A DNA stretch of 64,000 nt from Bacillota bacterium (GCA_009711785.1 VENA01000030.1:1-64000), one strand, 5' to 3'. Positions 1 through 9,123 are shown, counted from the stretch's first letter. Made by a program: numbers and translations. Notes: generated by a model from the letters alone, not told the origin.

Positions 1-2
1 AT

Positions 3-1169
3 GGGGATAAAATTGAGGGGGAATATCAAGCTGATGACAAACAAGAAGTAATATCTATGTTAAGAGCTGAAAATTCCTATCCCCTAGAAATTAAGGAAAA
101 TGATAAAAAAAATAAAGATGTATTAGATATTTTTAATAAAGTTAAGATGAAAGATATTTCACTTTTCTGTAGACAAATTTATGCCATGTTAAATGCAGGG
201 GTAACAGTAAATACAAGTTTAGAGGTTTTAGAATCTCAAACTGAAAATAAAAAAATGAAAGAAACAATAGGAAATGTTAGTGATGATGTACAAAAGGGTG
301 AAACTTTAACAGATGCAATGAAAAAATATGGTGATGTTTTTCCAGATCTTTTAGTAAATATGATTGAAGTAGGAGAGATGAGTGGTAATTTAGATAATAT
401 AATGGCAAAAATGGCTGATTATTATGAAAGGGAAAATAAAATTAGAAATAAAGTTAAAGGTGCCATGGTTTATCCAGCTATTTTAAGTATTGTTACTATC
501 TTTGTAGTAATATTTTTATTAACTGCAGTTCTTCCTACATTTGTAGATATGTTTACTGGAAGTGGTGTTGTTTTACCATTACCAACTAGGATACTTTTAA
601 CAATAAGTAGTTTATTAAAAAATTATTGGTATCTTTTCATAATTATATTATCTGGTTTGTTTTTATTATTTAGAAGATATAAAAAAAGTGAAGTTGGAAA
701 GAAAAATATAGATAAGATTAAATTTAAAATACCTATATATAAAACTTTAATAAGGGATATGATGACCACAAGATTTTCAAGAACCTTAGCAATAATGATA
801 ACCAGTGGAATACCTTTAATGGATGCTTTAGATATAGTATCAAGGGTGGTTGGAAACAAAGTAGTAAAGGAAGGTATATCCGATACAATGGATAAAATGA
901 GACAAGGTTCTGATCTTTCAACTCCTATTAAAGATATAAAAATCTTTCCACCTATGCTTATATCAATGATAAAAATAGGTGAAGAATCCGGAGCTTTAGA
1001 TACTATTTTAGATAAAGCAGCTGATTATTATGATGAAGAATTAGAAACATCAACTAAAAAACTAACTACTATGATAGAACCAATAATGATAGTAATAATG
1101 GCTATAATAGTAGGATTTATAGTATTATCAATCGCACTTCCTATGTTTGATATGGTAAATACTATATAA
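3..1169 (+). CDS. pilC: Type IV pilus inner-membrane platform protein PilC (GspF family), 5' end cut by window
   Basis: Polytopic platform protein of the type IV pilus machine, on which pilin subunits are thought to be loaded under the drive of the PilB ATPase. The frame is open from base 3 and the residues before the first ATG (base 57), such as GDKIEGEYQAD, match the usual N-terminal strand of the family. The gene therefore starts upstream of the window and the ATG at 57 is internal. Two T2SSF repeats are visible, each with a conserved G-E-x-S-G motif (GEMSGNLD, GEESGALD). Hydrophobic segments follow each repeat, including a C-terminal one ending in LPMFDMV. It heads the pilus cluster as seen here; pilB and pilT are presumably upstream. 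Family assignment is secure. Confidence 0.95.
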   Translation, partial: GDKIEGEYQADDKQEVISMLRAENSYPLEIKENDKKNKDVLDIFNKVKMKDISLFCRQIYAMLNAGVTVNTSLEVLESQTENKKMKETIGNVSDDVQKGETLTDAMKKYGDVFPDLLVNMIEVGEMSGNLDNIMAKMADYYERENKIRNKVKGAMVYPAILSIVTIFVVIFLLTAVLPTFVDMFTGSGVVLPLPTRILLTISSLLKNYWYLFIIILSGLFLLFRRYKKSEVGKKNIDKIKFKIPIYKTLIRDMMTTRFSRTLAIMITSGIPLMDALDIVSRVVGNKVVKEGISDTMDKMRQGSDLSTPIKDIKIFPPMLISMIKIGEESGALDTILDKAADYYDEELETSTKKLTTMIEPIMIVIMAIIVGFIVLSIALPMFDMVNTI

Positions 1170-1253
1170 CTATTTTTAATTTTTATGTTTAAGGGGGTGA
1201 AAAAAGGGATAGAATTAAATTACTTTGTACAAAAATTTTAAGGAGGAATAAAA

Positions 1254-1694
1254 ATGATAAAATTATTTAGTAAGAGTTTGAAAAACAACAAAGGTTTTAC
1301 ATTAATTGAATTAGTTGTAGTTATTGCGGTATTAGGAATATTAGCAGCAGTAGCTGTACCAAGATTTGGAAACTTCCAAAGTGGAGCAAAGGAAACTGCT
1401 GATTTTGCAACTGCTAAAAGTTTAGCAAAAGCTACAGAATTAGCTATTGCTGAAGGTAATATTTCCCTACCTACAGATAGCTCACCTAAATCAGTGAATA
1501 TAGAAACTGATTTAGTAGATAACGGTTATTTAGATGGTAAACCCACCCCTCAATCTACTGATACTACAGGTAAAGCTTTTGAAATAGAAGTTGATGATGA
1601 CGGGACAATATCAGTTTATATTAATGATGATGGTAGCGGTGAAATAAACACTGGTGCAGATGGTAGTGATAAAAAAGTTTATCCTACAAATTAA
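1254..1694 (+). CDS. pilA: Type IV major pilin (class III prepilin)
   Basis: Probable main structural subunit of the pilus. A short basic leader ends in KNNKG, followed by FTLIELVVVIAVLGILAAVA, the canonical prepilin peptidase site (cleavage after Gly, N-methylated Phe, Glu at +5) and the hydrophobic N-terminal helix. Mature length is about 130 residues with a soluble, acidic C-terminal domain. It has the strongest ribosome binding site of the cluster (AGGAGG at 1242-1247, 6 nt before ATG) and an 84-nt gap upstream, fitting high expression. That it is the major rather than a minor pilin is inferred from its position, RBS and Ala/Gly-rich content. Confidence 0.93.
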   Translation: MIKLFSKSLKNNKGFTLIELVVVIAVLGILAAVAVPRFGNFQSGAKETADFATAKSLAKATELAIAEGNISLPTDSSPKSVNIETDLVDNGYLDGKPTPQSTDTTGKAFEIEVDDDGTISVYINDDGSGEINTGADGSDKKVYPTN

Positions 1695-1697
1695 AGG

Positions 1698-2456
1698 ATG
1701 TTGCTTTTGATTAGCTTGATTTTTGTAATGTCATTACTTTTAGGTTCCTTCCTTAACGTATGCATCCATCGCATACCAAGAAAGGAATCCATAGCACATC
1801 CACCATCACACTGTCCTAAGTGTGATACTAAATTAAAGTTTATAGATTTATTACCAGTAATAAGTTACTTAAGTACTAAGGGAAAATGTAGATACTGTGG
1901 GGAGAGAATATCTCCACAGTATCCAATAATAGAATTACTTACTGCTATTATAAGTATACTTATATATCTTAATTATGGTTTAAGTATTTTATTTGTTAAA
2001 TATGTAGTATTATCAATGATTTTAATTGTAGTATCTGTAATTGATTATAAGTATCAAATAATACCTAATAAAATTATTATATTTGGTTTTATTGTTGGTA
2101 TATCTTTACATCTATTATATAACGTAAGGACTAGTTTTATAAATGGGACTATAGGCCTATTGATAGGTGGAGGTATATTTTTACTTATAGCTATCGTAAC
2201 AAAAGGGGCAATGGGTGGAGGAGATATAAAATTAATGGGTATGATAGGTTTTTATTTAGGTTATAAGTCTATACTTTTAGTTACTTTTTTATCCTTTATT
2301 ATAGGAGCTTTTATATCTATTTTACTTTTAGTTACTAAGATAAAGTCAAGGAAGGATTTTATACCCTTTGGACCCTTTATATCGATAGCAACAATTATAG
2401 TAGTTTTATATGGAAAAGATTTAGTTGGGTTATATTTGAAATTGATACTGAATTAA
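1698..2456 (+). CDS. pilD: Prepilin peptidase / N-methyltransferase (A24 family)
   Basis: Membrane aspartyl protease that removes prepilin leaders and methylates the new N-terminus. The N-terminal GSFLNVCIHRIP motif is followed by a cytoplasmic zinc-binding loop with two CxxC pairs (CPKC, CRYC), typical of the bifunctional methylating type. Catalytic aspartates are in VSVIDYKYQIIPN and in the GGGDIKLM box, the GxGD signature. About seven or eight hydrophobic segments are present. It starts 3 nt after the pilin stop, so it is probably translationally coupled; the Shine-Dalgarno AAAGGA overlaps that stop. Its 3' end forms half of a strong hairpin. Confidence 0.95.
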   Translation: MLLLISLIFVMSLLLGSFLNVCIHRIPRKESIAHPPSHCPKCDTKLKFIDLLPVISYLSTKGKCRYCGERISPQYPIIELLTAIISILIYLNYGLSILFVKYVVLSMILIVVSVIDYKYQIIPNKIIIFGFIVGISLHLLYNVRTSFINGTIGLLIGGGIFLLIAIVTKGAMGGGDIKLMGMIGFYLGYKSILLVTFLSFIIGAFISILLLVTKIKSRKDFIPFGPFISIATIIVVLYGKDLVGLYLKLILN

Positions 2457-2476
2457 TCGGTATCAATTTCAAATAT
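2432..2476 (+). other. 17-bp perfect intercistronic hairpin between pilD and pilM
   Basis: The arms at 2432-2448 and 2460-2476 are exact reverse complements around an 11-nt loop containing the pilD stop codon. No T-run follows, so it is not a standard intrinsic terminator. It may stabilise or define mRNA segments within the pilus operon (inference). Confidence 0.75.
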
Positions 2477-2504
2477 TACTTAAAAAGATTGGGGTGAAAT
2501 ATAA

Positions 2505-3533
2505 ATGCTTAATAAAAACATATTATCTATGGATATAGGAACAAAGAATATAAAGTTAGTTGAGTGTAGAGAAAAAAATCAAAATATTAATATAGAGAAA
2601 GCTATTATAACTGAGACCCCAGAGGGAAGTATAAAAAATGGTAGAATAATAAGTCTTGATTCATTAAGAGAGGCTTTAAAAGAGACTTTAAGAAAAGAAA
2701 AAATAAAAGCACAAAAGACAGTTATAACAATACAAAGTAAATCAATAATTTCTAGAGAGTTAGAAATACCCTTTACTAAAAATAAAGAGGAAATGAATTC
2801 AATTGTTAAGTATGAGCTTAAAGAATATATTCCTATAGATATTGAAGATTATGTTTTACAGTATAAAATATTAGAAAAAAAGGAAAGAAAGGCTAAAGTA
2901 ATAGTAATAGCTTTATTAAAGACAATAGTTGAGGACTATCTAGATTTAATAAAAAAATTAAGACTTAAGCCTATAGCATTAGATATAAATACTAATTCCT
3001 TGATTAAGTTATTAAATAACAGCCCAGAAGATATAACTACTGAAAAAACAGTAGCCTTTGTTGATTTAGGTTATAGTAATATACATGTTACTATAATTAG
3101 TAATGGTAAATATATGTTTGATAGGTTAATAGAACTTGGATCTAAGGATATGGATAAAAATATTTGTGATTATTTAGGTCTTCCTATAAAAAAGGCTGAA
3201 AAGATGAAACTTAATATTAAAAATATTAATGATGATAGTGATGATTTTGAAGAGCAGAATAGCATAAATATGATCAGATCAGCTTTAGATATTTGGGTTA
3301 GCGAAATAGAAAGGGTATTAAAATATTACACAAGTAGGAAAAGAGAGAATAATATTGATGCAATATATATATATGGAGGAGCTTCAAATTTAAATGGAAT
3401 AGATATTTATTTTAAGGAATCATTTAATATTAATACCTTTATTTTAGATGATATATCTAGAGTAGAAAAAAAAGATAAAGACTTAAATATAGCTTCGTAT
3501 ATAAATTCATTAGGTGCTGTTATAAGAAAATAG
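2505..3533 (+). CDS. pilM: Type IV pilus assembly protein PilM (actin-like ATPase)
   Basis: Cytoplasmic actin-fold ATPase that links the PilN/PilO alignment complex to the assembly motor. The N-terminus MDIGTKNIKLVE is the phosphate-1 loop. A second nucleotide loop, VAFVDLGYSNIHVTII, lies near residues 184-200, and an adenosine loop IYIYGGASNLNGID lies near residue 290. The length of 342 aa is typical. The start follows a GGGGTGA ribosome site, and the gene sits directly before pilN and pilO as in other type IV pilus operons. Confidence 0.92.
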   Translation: MLNKNILSMDIGTKNIKLVECREKNQNINIEKAIITETPEGSIKNGRIISLDSLREALKETLRKEKIKAQKTVITIQSKSIISRELEIPFTKNKEEMNSIVKYELKEYIPIDIEDYVLQYKILEKKERKAKVIVIALLKTIVEDYLDLIKKLRLKPIALDINTNSLIKLLNNSPEDITTEKTVAFVDLGYSNIHVTIISNGKYMFDRLIELGSKDMDKNICDYLGLPIKKAEKMKLNIKNINDDSDDFEEQNSINMIRSALDIWVSEIERVLKYYTSRKRENNIDAIYIYGGASNLNGIDIYFKESFNINTFILDDISRVEKKDKDLNIASYINSLGAVIRK

Positions 3534-3543
3534 GAGGAATAGG

Positions 3544-4104
3544 ATGAAAGATCTTAATTTTTTTGAACCTTATGTACGAAAAAATAATAAAGATTATAAA
3601 GAAATAGCTTTATATACTACTTTAGGTATTATAGTAGGATTAATTATTTTATTTCCAATTATAAATACTATTAGGCTTAAAAGTATGAGTAAAGAAATTA
3701 CTGTTTTAAAGACTGAATTAAACTCTCCTAAATTACAAAATAAAATTAATACTTTAGAAACTAGAAAAAAGGAGATTAAGGATTTGAAAAATCATTTAAA
3801 GGATTTAAAAATAATAGATGAGAAGCTTTCAAATCTTAATGTAATAAATGATACTTTATTAAATAAAATTACCATGTTAACTCCCAAAAACATTAATTTT
3901 AAAGCATTAAATATTAATAAAGATTCTATTACAATTCAAGGAATAGCTGATAATCAAAACTCAATAGGTGCCTTTCAATATAATTTAAGAAATGATAAAA
4001 CTTTTGAAAATGTATATGTAGCATCTATAAATAAAGAAAGCAATAATTTTAATTTTAATATAACTTTTAATATAAAAGGTGTGAAAGAAAATGACTCTAA
4101 CTAA
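3544..4104 (+). CDS. pilN: PilN-like pilus assembly protein
   Basis: Bitopic inner-membrane alignment protein. A short cytoplasmic segment contains the PilM-binding-type motif LNFFEPY, a variant of the usual N-[LI]-L-P motif. It is followed by one transmembrane helix (about residues 22-44), a coiled coil (about 48-105) and a ferredoxin-like C-terminal domain. The start follows GGAGGAATAGG. The gene overlaps the next one by 14 nt, which suggests translational coupling with the PilO-like partner. The identity rests on order and architecture rather than strong sequence motifs. Confidence 0.85.
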   Translation: MKDLNFFEPYVRKNNKDYKEIALYTTLGIIVGLIILFPIINTIRLKSMSKEITVLKTELNSPKLQNKINTLETRKKEIKDLKNHLKDLKIIDEKLSNLNVINDTLLNKITMLTPKNINFKALNINKDSITIQGIADNQNSIGAFQYNLRNDKTFENVYVASINKESNNFNFNITFNIKGVKENDSN

Positions 4105-5386
4105 GAGGGAAAGAATATTAGTTTCAATACTTATAGTGATTATAGTTTTAGCTGGGTATTTTAAAGTTTTAATTCTTCCTCAGTTAGAAAAAATTGATGA
4201 ACTTAAAACTTCAGTAAAGGCATATAATGAGAAAATACCAGATATGAATGAACTTAATAACTCCATAAGTTCAGTAAATAAAGAATATGATAAATTAAGT
4301 TTAGAATTTGAAGGTTATAATAATAAATATTTCAGTGATCTACATCAAGACGAAATAATATTTATAATAAGTGAAATTTTAAATAAAACAGACCTTAATA
4401 TTCAATCTATAAACTTTTCTGAAAGTAAGGAAGAGAAGATAGATGAAAATAATATAAAAGTAGTAACAGTAAATTTACCTTACAGTGGTAAATATAACTC
4501 TTTGAAAAATTTATTACTAAACATAGAAAGTTACCATAAAATGATTATGGTAAACGATTTATCTATTAATAAAGACAAAGATAATGTAAATGGAAATATT
4601 TCATTAGATTTTAATTGTATTGATATATTAAATAAGGAAAAATTAGTTACTTGGAGTAATGAAAATGGAAATGTTAACCCCTTTGATTTTAATGATATTA
4701 CAATATCAAAGGAGTATGATATTCAAATAAGTTTAGGTCCTGATAGGGTAATATTAGAAAACTTTGAAGATAAGGATTTTGAGTATGATTCAGATAGGAA
4801 CGGAGAGGTTTGGTTAAGTAAGTATCCACTATCTAAAAAGGGTAAATATTCTCTTAAGACTGATTTAGTATTTGATAGAGATGAAGATAAAAGTGTTAAA
4901 ATATTAATGGATAATATAAATATAAATAAACCAGCTGAAAAGATAAAAATGTGGGTATATGCCTTTGAAAAGTCAAAGTCTAAATTAAGTATAACTATAG
5001 AAGATGAAGAAGGTAAAAATAATATTTTATTAGCTAATGAAATAGATTGGTTAGGATGGAAACAGTTAGAATATATACCGACTCAAGATGAGGATAGATA
5101 TCCTTTAATAGTTAAAGATATTAAGATTTCTAATACTGCAAATAATACTTTCTTAATAGACGATTTAGAAGCATATTATGGTAGTGAAAAAATAAATGAT
5201 TCGATAATAAAAGAAACTGAAGATTTTATTCATTATCAAGTTCAACCTAAGGATACATTAAAGACTATTAATGATAAGTTTTTTAGTTATGATATGACTA
5301 AGAAAATTATAAGATATAATGACTTAAAATCAAATTCTTTAAAAGTTGGACAAGTTCTAATAATACCTAAAAATGTTAGAGATTAA
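4091..5386 (+). CDS. PilO-like protein fused to a beta-sandwich domain and C-terminal LysM
   Basis: The first 200 residues look like PilO: one N-terminal transmembrane helix (about residues 9-30), a coiled coil and a small alpha/beta domain ending near VNGNISLDFNCID. Unlike ordinary PilO (about 200 aa), the protein continues to 431 aa. Residues about 220-375 form a probable beta-sandwich, carbohydrate-binding-like domain (starts ILENFEDKDFEY, aromatic and Asp-rich). Residues about 380-428 form a LysM repeat (HYQVQPKDTLKTIN ... LKVGQVLIIP). LysM binds peptidoglycan, so the pilus platform may be tethered to the wall of this Gram-positive cell (inference). The start overlaps pilN and is preceded by a weak GTGAAAG site. 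Confidence 0.82.
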   Translation: MTLTKRERILVSILIVIIVLAGYFKVLILPQLEKIDELKTSVKAYNEKIPDMNELNNSISSVNKEYDKLSLEFEGYNNKYFSDLHQDEIIFIISEILNKTDLNIQSINFSESKEEKIDENNIKVVTVNLPYSGKYNSLKNLLLNIESYHKMIMVNDLSINKDKDNVNGNISLDFNCIDILNKEKLVTWSNENGNVNPFDFNDITISKEYDIQISLGPDRVILENFEDKDFEYDSDRNGEVWLSKYPLSKKGKYSLKTDLVFDRDEDKSVKILMDNININKPAEKIKMWVYAFEKSKSKLSITIEDEEGKNNILLANEIDWLGWKQLEYIPTQDEDRYPLIVKDIKISNTANNTFLIDDLEAYYGSEKINDSIIKETEDFIHYQVQPKDTLKTINDKFFSYDMTKKIIRYNDLKSNSLKVGQVLIIPKNVRD

Positions 5387-5398
5387 GGAGGACAGGCC

Positions 5399-6475
5399 AT
5401 GTTTTTTAAAAATAAAAGGGGATCAACTTTAGTATTAGTTATTATGGTCATGGCTGTTCTTTCAATTTTAAGTTTCGCACTTTTAAATGTAGTTTATTCT
5501 GATGTAAAACAAGTATCATTTCTAGAAAAAGATACAAAAGCCTTTTATATAGCAAGGGCAGGGGCTTTAATTGTATCTGATTATATTTTAGAATCAGGAA
5601 ATATAGATTATATTAAAAACAATGCCCCAATAGAAGGTACTATAGATAAAGGAAGCTACGAAGTATATATTAATGGAGAAAATACAATTGTATCTACTGG
5701 AAAAGTAGATAATGTAACTGAAACGATTAAACTTTCTTTAACTATTAAAAAAAATAAGAATTTATCAGATTTATTTGAAGACGATCTTGCAATCGCTGTA
5801 AATGAAGATATAGATAGAAATAAAGTTGATGTTTATGGAAATATATATTCTTCAGGAAATATTTATAGTAAACAACAAAATGATAAAGATCAAACAGAAT
5901 TTAATTTTAAGTATACTTCACCTAAAATACCAAATTATGAAGGATTTGAAGAAATATATTTAAAAAATAAGGATGAATATACAATATATAACAGCAAGGG
6001 TTTTAATAAAATAGAAATAAAGAAAGGTAATTTAAAGATTGATACAACAAATCAGGAAACAATAAAAATCGTTGTAAATAATTTATCAATTAAAAATGGT
6101 GATATAGAGATAATGGGAGATGGAAATGTTGTATTTTATATAACAGAAAGTGGAGAATTTGAAAATGATTTTAATATACCTGAAATGGTATTCATTGTTG
6201 ATAAAAACGCTTCAATGAGTTTTAAAAATATAGATAGTGGTAAAAAGGATGGATTTAATGGATTTATTTATGGACCTGAAGCTACTGTCGATATTAACCA
6301 TCCTAATATAAGTATTCAAGGTGCTATTATTACTAAAAATCTTATTTATAAAGAAGATAATTCACCTGTCAACAATTCTCAAATTTATCATAAAAAATTT
6401 CCTAATGATTTAGATATGGAATTAGAAGTTGAAGGTGATAAAAGCTTTGAATTAGGTGACTGGGGAAGTGATTAA
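5399..6475 (+). CDS. PilX-like minor pilin / pilus assembly protein with beta-rich domain
   Basis: The N-terminus KNKRGSTLVLVIMVMAVLSI is a PilX-type pilin leader: Gly cleavage site and hydrophobic helix, but Leu instead of Glu at +5, as in class III or GspK-like tip pilins. A helix with aromatic and Ala residues (FYIARAGALIVSDYI) follows, matching the N-domain of PilX. From about residue 125 onward it is rich in Asn, Asp and Ile, with repeated short beta strands resembling a right-handed beta-helix (for example DVYGNIYSSGNIYS). The length of 358 aa is large for a minor pilin. It may act in initiation or at the pilus tip. A GGAGGA ribosome site precedes the start. Confidence 0.75.
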   Translation: MFFKNKRGSTLVLVIMVMAVLSILSFALLNVVYSDVKQVSFLEKDTKAFYIARAGALIVSDYILESGNIDYIKNNAPIEGTIDKGSYEVYINGENTIVSTGKVDNVTETIKLSLTIKKNKNLSDLFEDDLAIAVNEDIDRNKVDVYGNIYSSGNIYSKQQNDKDQTEFNFKYTSPKIPNYEGFEEIYLKNKDEYTIYNSKGFNKIEIKKGNLKIDTTNQETIKIVVNNLSIKNGDIEIMGDGNVVFYITESGEFENDFNIPEMVFIVDKNASMSFKNIDSGKKDGFNGFIYGPEATVDINHPNISIQGAIITKNLIYKEDNSPVNNSQIYHKKFPNDLDMELEVEGDKSFELGDWGSD

Positions 6476-6492
6476 TAAATTGAGGTGTTAAA

Positions 6493-6885
6493 ATGGAAAA
6501 CAATAAAGGTATAACATTAATAGAAATTATAGTTTCCATAGCAATAATAGGTATTATATCTTTAACTTTTCTAAGTATATTTTCAGATGGATTTATTAAT
6601 ATAATAGCCTCAGGAAAAAAGAGTAAAGCAGTGGCTAAAACAAGACTTGTAATGAATGATATGTTATCAGATAAAAATAAATTTAGTCTCGATGAAAATG
6701 GAGTTGAAAGCTATTTAGATTCAGTAATAGATAATTATGATAATACAAACTATACATTATCTAGTGATACAAAGGAAATTAACGAAAAGGAAATTAAAGT
6801 ATATAGACTTACTGTTAAGGTTACTTATTATAAAGATAGAAAAGTTTCTTTAACAACAGCTATACCTAAGGGGAGTAGTCAATGA
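6493..6885 (+). CDS. Minor pilin (prepilin N-terminal methylation motif)
   Basis: A leader of six residues ends in NNKG, followed by ITLIEIIVSIAIIGIISL with Glu at +5, a perfect class III prepilin signature. The soluble part is about 95 residues with no recognised domain. It lacks conserved cysteines. It overlaps the next pilin gene by 4 nt (ATGA), so the two minor pilins are probably made as a coupled pair, like PilV/PilW or GspI/GspJ. Assignment to a specific minor pilin is not possible from the sequence alone. Confidence 0.85.
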   Translation: MENNKGITLIEIIVSIAIIGIISLTFLSIFSDGFINIIASGKKSKAVAKTRLVMNDMLSDKNKFSLDENGVESYLDSVIDNYDNTNYTLSSDTKEINEKEIKVYRLTVKVTYYKDRKVSLTTAIPKGSSQ

Positions 6886-7379
6886 ATAACAAAGGCGTAA
6901 CTTTGATAGAACTTTTAGTTGTTTTAGCTTTAATAGGAATAGTTATAGTGACTGCATTTTCATTATTAAATTTTGGGTATAAAACTTTTAATAAAGGGAC
7001 AAGCCAAGAAGAAATACAAAGTAATTTAAGTTTAGCAAGTAATGTAATAGCAAGAAATATAAGATATGTTAAAGAAGATATTTTTATATTAGATAGTTTA
7101 TCTGAAGATGATATAGAAGATGGATATAATTATATATATATAGAAGGGGATTCTTTAAAGCATTTAATAAAAAATGAAGATAGTCCTAGGGATATAATAA
7201 AAAGGTATTGTGACAGTTTTATAGTTAGTAAAAAAAATAAAAATACATTAGAAATAAAAATAACTTCAAGTAAAGAAAATCAGGATTATGATATAAAAAC
7301 AAGGGTTTTACTTTTAAATAGTCCAAAAGTAAAAGGAAAAACAACTAATGGTGGAAGTGTAATAAAGTATAAACCTTAA
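6882..7379 (+). CDS. Minor pilin (PilW/GspJ-like)
   Basis: The leader MNNKG precedes VTLIELLVVLALIGIVIVTA, a canonical prepilin motif. The 165-aa length, the sequence NLSLASNVIARNIRYVKED after the helix and the strand-rich C-terminus are typical of GspJ/PilW-type pseudopilins. The gene overlaps the upstream minor pilin by 4 nt and ends 22 nt before the start of the S-layer-homology gene. A role near the pilus tip is inferred from the family. Confidence 0.83.
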   Translation: MNNKGVTLIELLVVLALIGIVIVTAFSLLNFGYKTFNKGTSQEEIQSNLSLASNVIARNIRYVKEDIFILDSLSEDDIEDGYNYIYIEGDSLKHLIKNEDSPRDIIKRYCDSFIVSKKNKNTLEIKITSSKENQDYDIKTRVLLLNSPKVKGKTTNGGSVIKYKP

Positions 7380-7401
7380 TCATTTTATGGAGGTGATAAT
7401 A

Positions 7402-9123
7402 TTGAAAAAGGTATTAATTTTTATAATTATATTTTTAATATCCTATCCAGTCTTTGGAGAAGATGAAAATGAAACTTTATTAGGAGAAGATGATGGATAT
7501 GATTCAGGATATACTATGGGTGAATTAGAAGGAAAAATTTATGGATATGAAGACTTTTTAGAAGGAAATGATAATGACTGGAGAGATGCTTGCCCTGATA
7601 ATGATGATATAGAGGATGACTATAATCTAGATGAAGAAGATAGAAGTTATGAAAGGGATTTTGAAGATGGTTTTAAAGATGGATTTGAAAAAGGATATGA
7701 AGAAACATATAGAAAATGGAATCTTAAGGATATAAAAAAATCCTATGAAGATGGAATTAAAAATGGTAATTACTTTGGTAATATAATGGGTGAAATGGCT
7801 GGAAAAAAGGATCAGTATTCAAATGATAGAAGTGATTGGGAAGAAGCTATTAAATCAGATTATGATATAAAAAAAGAATATTCATTATATGATACTGATG
7901 ATGAATATAGTGAAGGTTTTTTATATGGGTTTAAAGAAGCCTTTAAGGAAAGTTATAAAGATTCATTCAGAGATACTATATTAGAAACAAATAAAGTTTT
8001 AAAAAAAGAAGCTATAAAAAATGGACAAACTATCGGTAGAGATGAAGGAGAATTATTTGCAAAGATTTCTTATTTAAGGGGGAATGAAAATTCCTGGGAT
8101 GAAAGCATACCTACAGACTCTATGCTTAAGGAAAAATATGGGCTATTAAGGGAAGAAAAAGAATATAGAAATGGATTTTTAGTAGGTTATAAGGATGGAT
8201 TTAAAGAAAGCTATATAGAAACATTTAGGGATGAGAATTTAAAAAACGCTAAGGGTAATATGGAGTTTGAAAAGATATCTATGGATGGTGGTAAAGTAGA
8301 AAGTTTTGATGAAAATGTAACTTTAGATATAGATGAAGCTACCTTTTATAAAGAAGCTTATATAGGAATTGTTAAAGGGAATTTTCCATATAAAAATGAA
8401 TTAAATGCAGCTAGTAGAATGTATGATGTTAAAATTAATAATTCATACGATTCAATAAGTTTAAGAAAACCTATGAAACTTAAATTTAAATATGAAGGGA
8501 ATAAAAATGCAGGTATATATAAACTTAAAGATAATAAGTGGCTATATTTATCTAGTAAATTTGAGGATGGATACATATATACCATGATAGATAATCATTA
8601 TTATACAGGGGGAACTTATGCTGTATTTTTAGATGATAATTATTTAGAGTTAAAGGATATAAAAAATCATTGGGCAGAGGAAGAAATTAATATATTTGTA
8701 AGAAGAAATTATATATCAGGATATAAAGATAAAACCTTTAGACCTGAAAAAAATGTATCTAGAGGAGAATTTGTAACAATACTAGATAGAATATATAACT
8801 TAAGATATCCATGGAGTTATAATCAACATAAATTTAAGGATCATATGGTATTTGGTCCCTATAGAGATTCTATTAATAAGGCTGTAAGTAATGGTTATAT
8901 AAATGGATATACTGATAATACCTTTAGGCCTAATGTAGCTATATCGTATCAAGAGATAGAATGGATTATTCAAAGACTTCCTGGAAAAAGAAATTTTAAA
9001 TGGAAACAAATTGAAAGTAAAATTATAAAGGATAAAGGATATAGACCTGCTAGTAAAGATTCGATGAAAAAAAATATTACAAGGGCTGAGATAGTTTATC
9101 TTTTTTATAATTTAAATAGATAA
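7402..9123 (+). CDS. Secreted S-layer-homology protein with three GX3G-rich repeats
   Basis: A TTG start at 7402 is chosen because GGAGGTGAT at 7389-7397 is correctly spaced for it; the in-frame ATG at 7387 overlaps that site. A hydrophobic signal peptide (about residues 1-19, ending PVFG) leads to three acidic repeats of about 80 residues (near 32-105, 113-195 and 203-285). Each is built of G-x3-G steps, for example FEDGFKDGFEKGYEETY. A beta domain follows, then SLH modules at about 416-465 and 476-525 plus a degenerate third. SLH modules bind pyruvylated wall polymer. Its place inside a pilus operon suggests a surface anchor or pilus-associated wall protein (inference). The GX3 repeats resemble those of Yae1-type proteins only in pattern. 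Confidence 0.85.
   Translation: MKKVLIFIIIFLISYPVFGEDENETLLGEDDGYDSGYTMGELEGKIYGYEDFLEGNDNDWRDACPDNDDIEDDYNLDEEDRSYERDFEDGFKDGFEKGYEETYRKWNLKDIKKSYEDGIKNGNYFGNIMGEMAGKKDQYSNDRSDWEEAIKSDYDIKKEYSLYDTDDEYSEGFLYGFKEAFKESYKDSFRDTILETNKVLKKEAIKNGQTIGRDEGELFAKISYLRGNENSWDESIPTDSMLKEKYGLLREEKEYRNGFLVGYKDGFKESYIETFRDENLKNAKGNMEFEKISMDGGKVESFDENVTLDIDEATFYKEAYIGIVKGNFPYKNELNAASRMYDVKINNSYDSISLRKPMKLKFKYEGNKNAGIYKLKDNKWLYLSSKFEDGYIYTMIDNHYYTGGTYAVFLDDNYLELKDIKNHWAEEEINIFVRRNYISGYKDKTFRPEKNVSRGEFVTILDRIYNLRYPWSYNQHKFKDHMVFGPYRDSINKAVSNGYINGYTDNTFRPNVAISYQEIEWIIQRLPGKRNFKWKQIESKIIKDKGYRPASKDSMKKNITRAEIVYLFYNLNR

Noticed and set aside
1197-1241. Short frame starting GTG before the major pilin, as a leader peptide
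   Set aside because: The GTG sits within its own GGGGGTG ribosome site, so spacing is impossible, and the peptide shows no regulatory motif.
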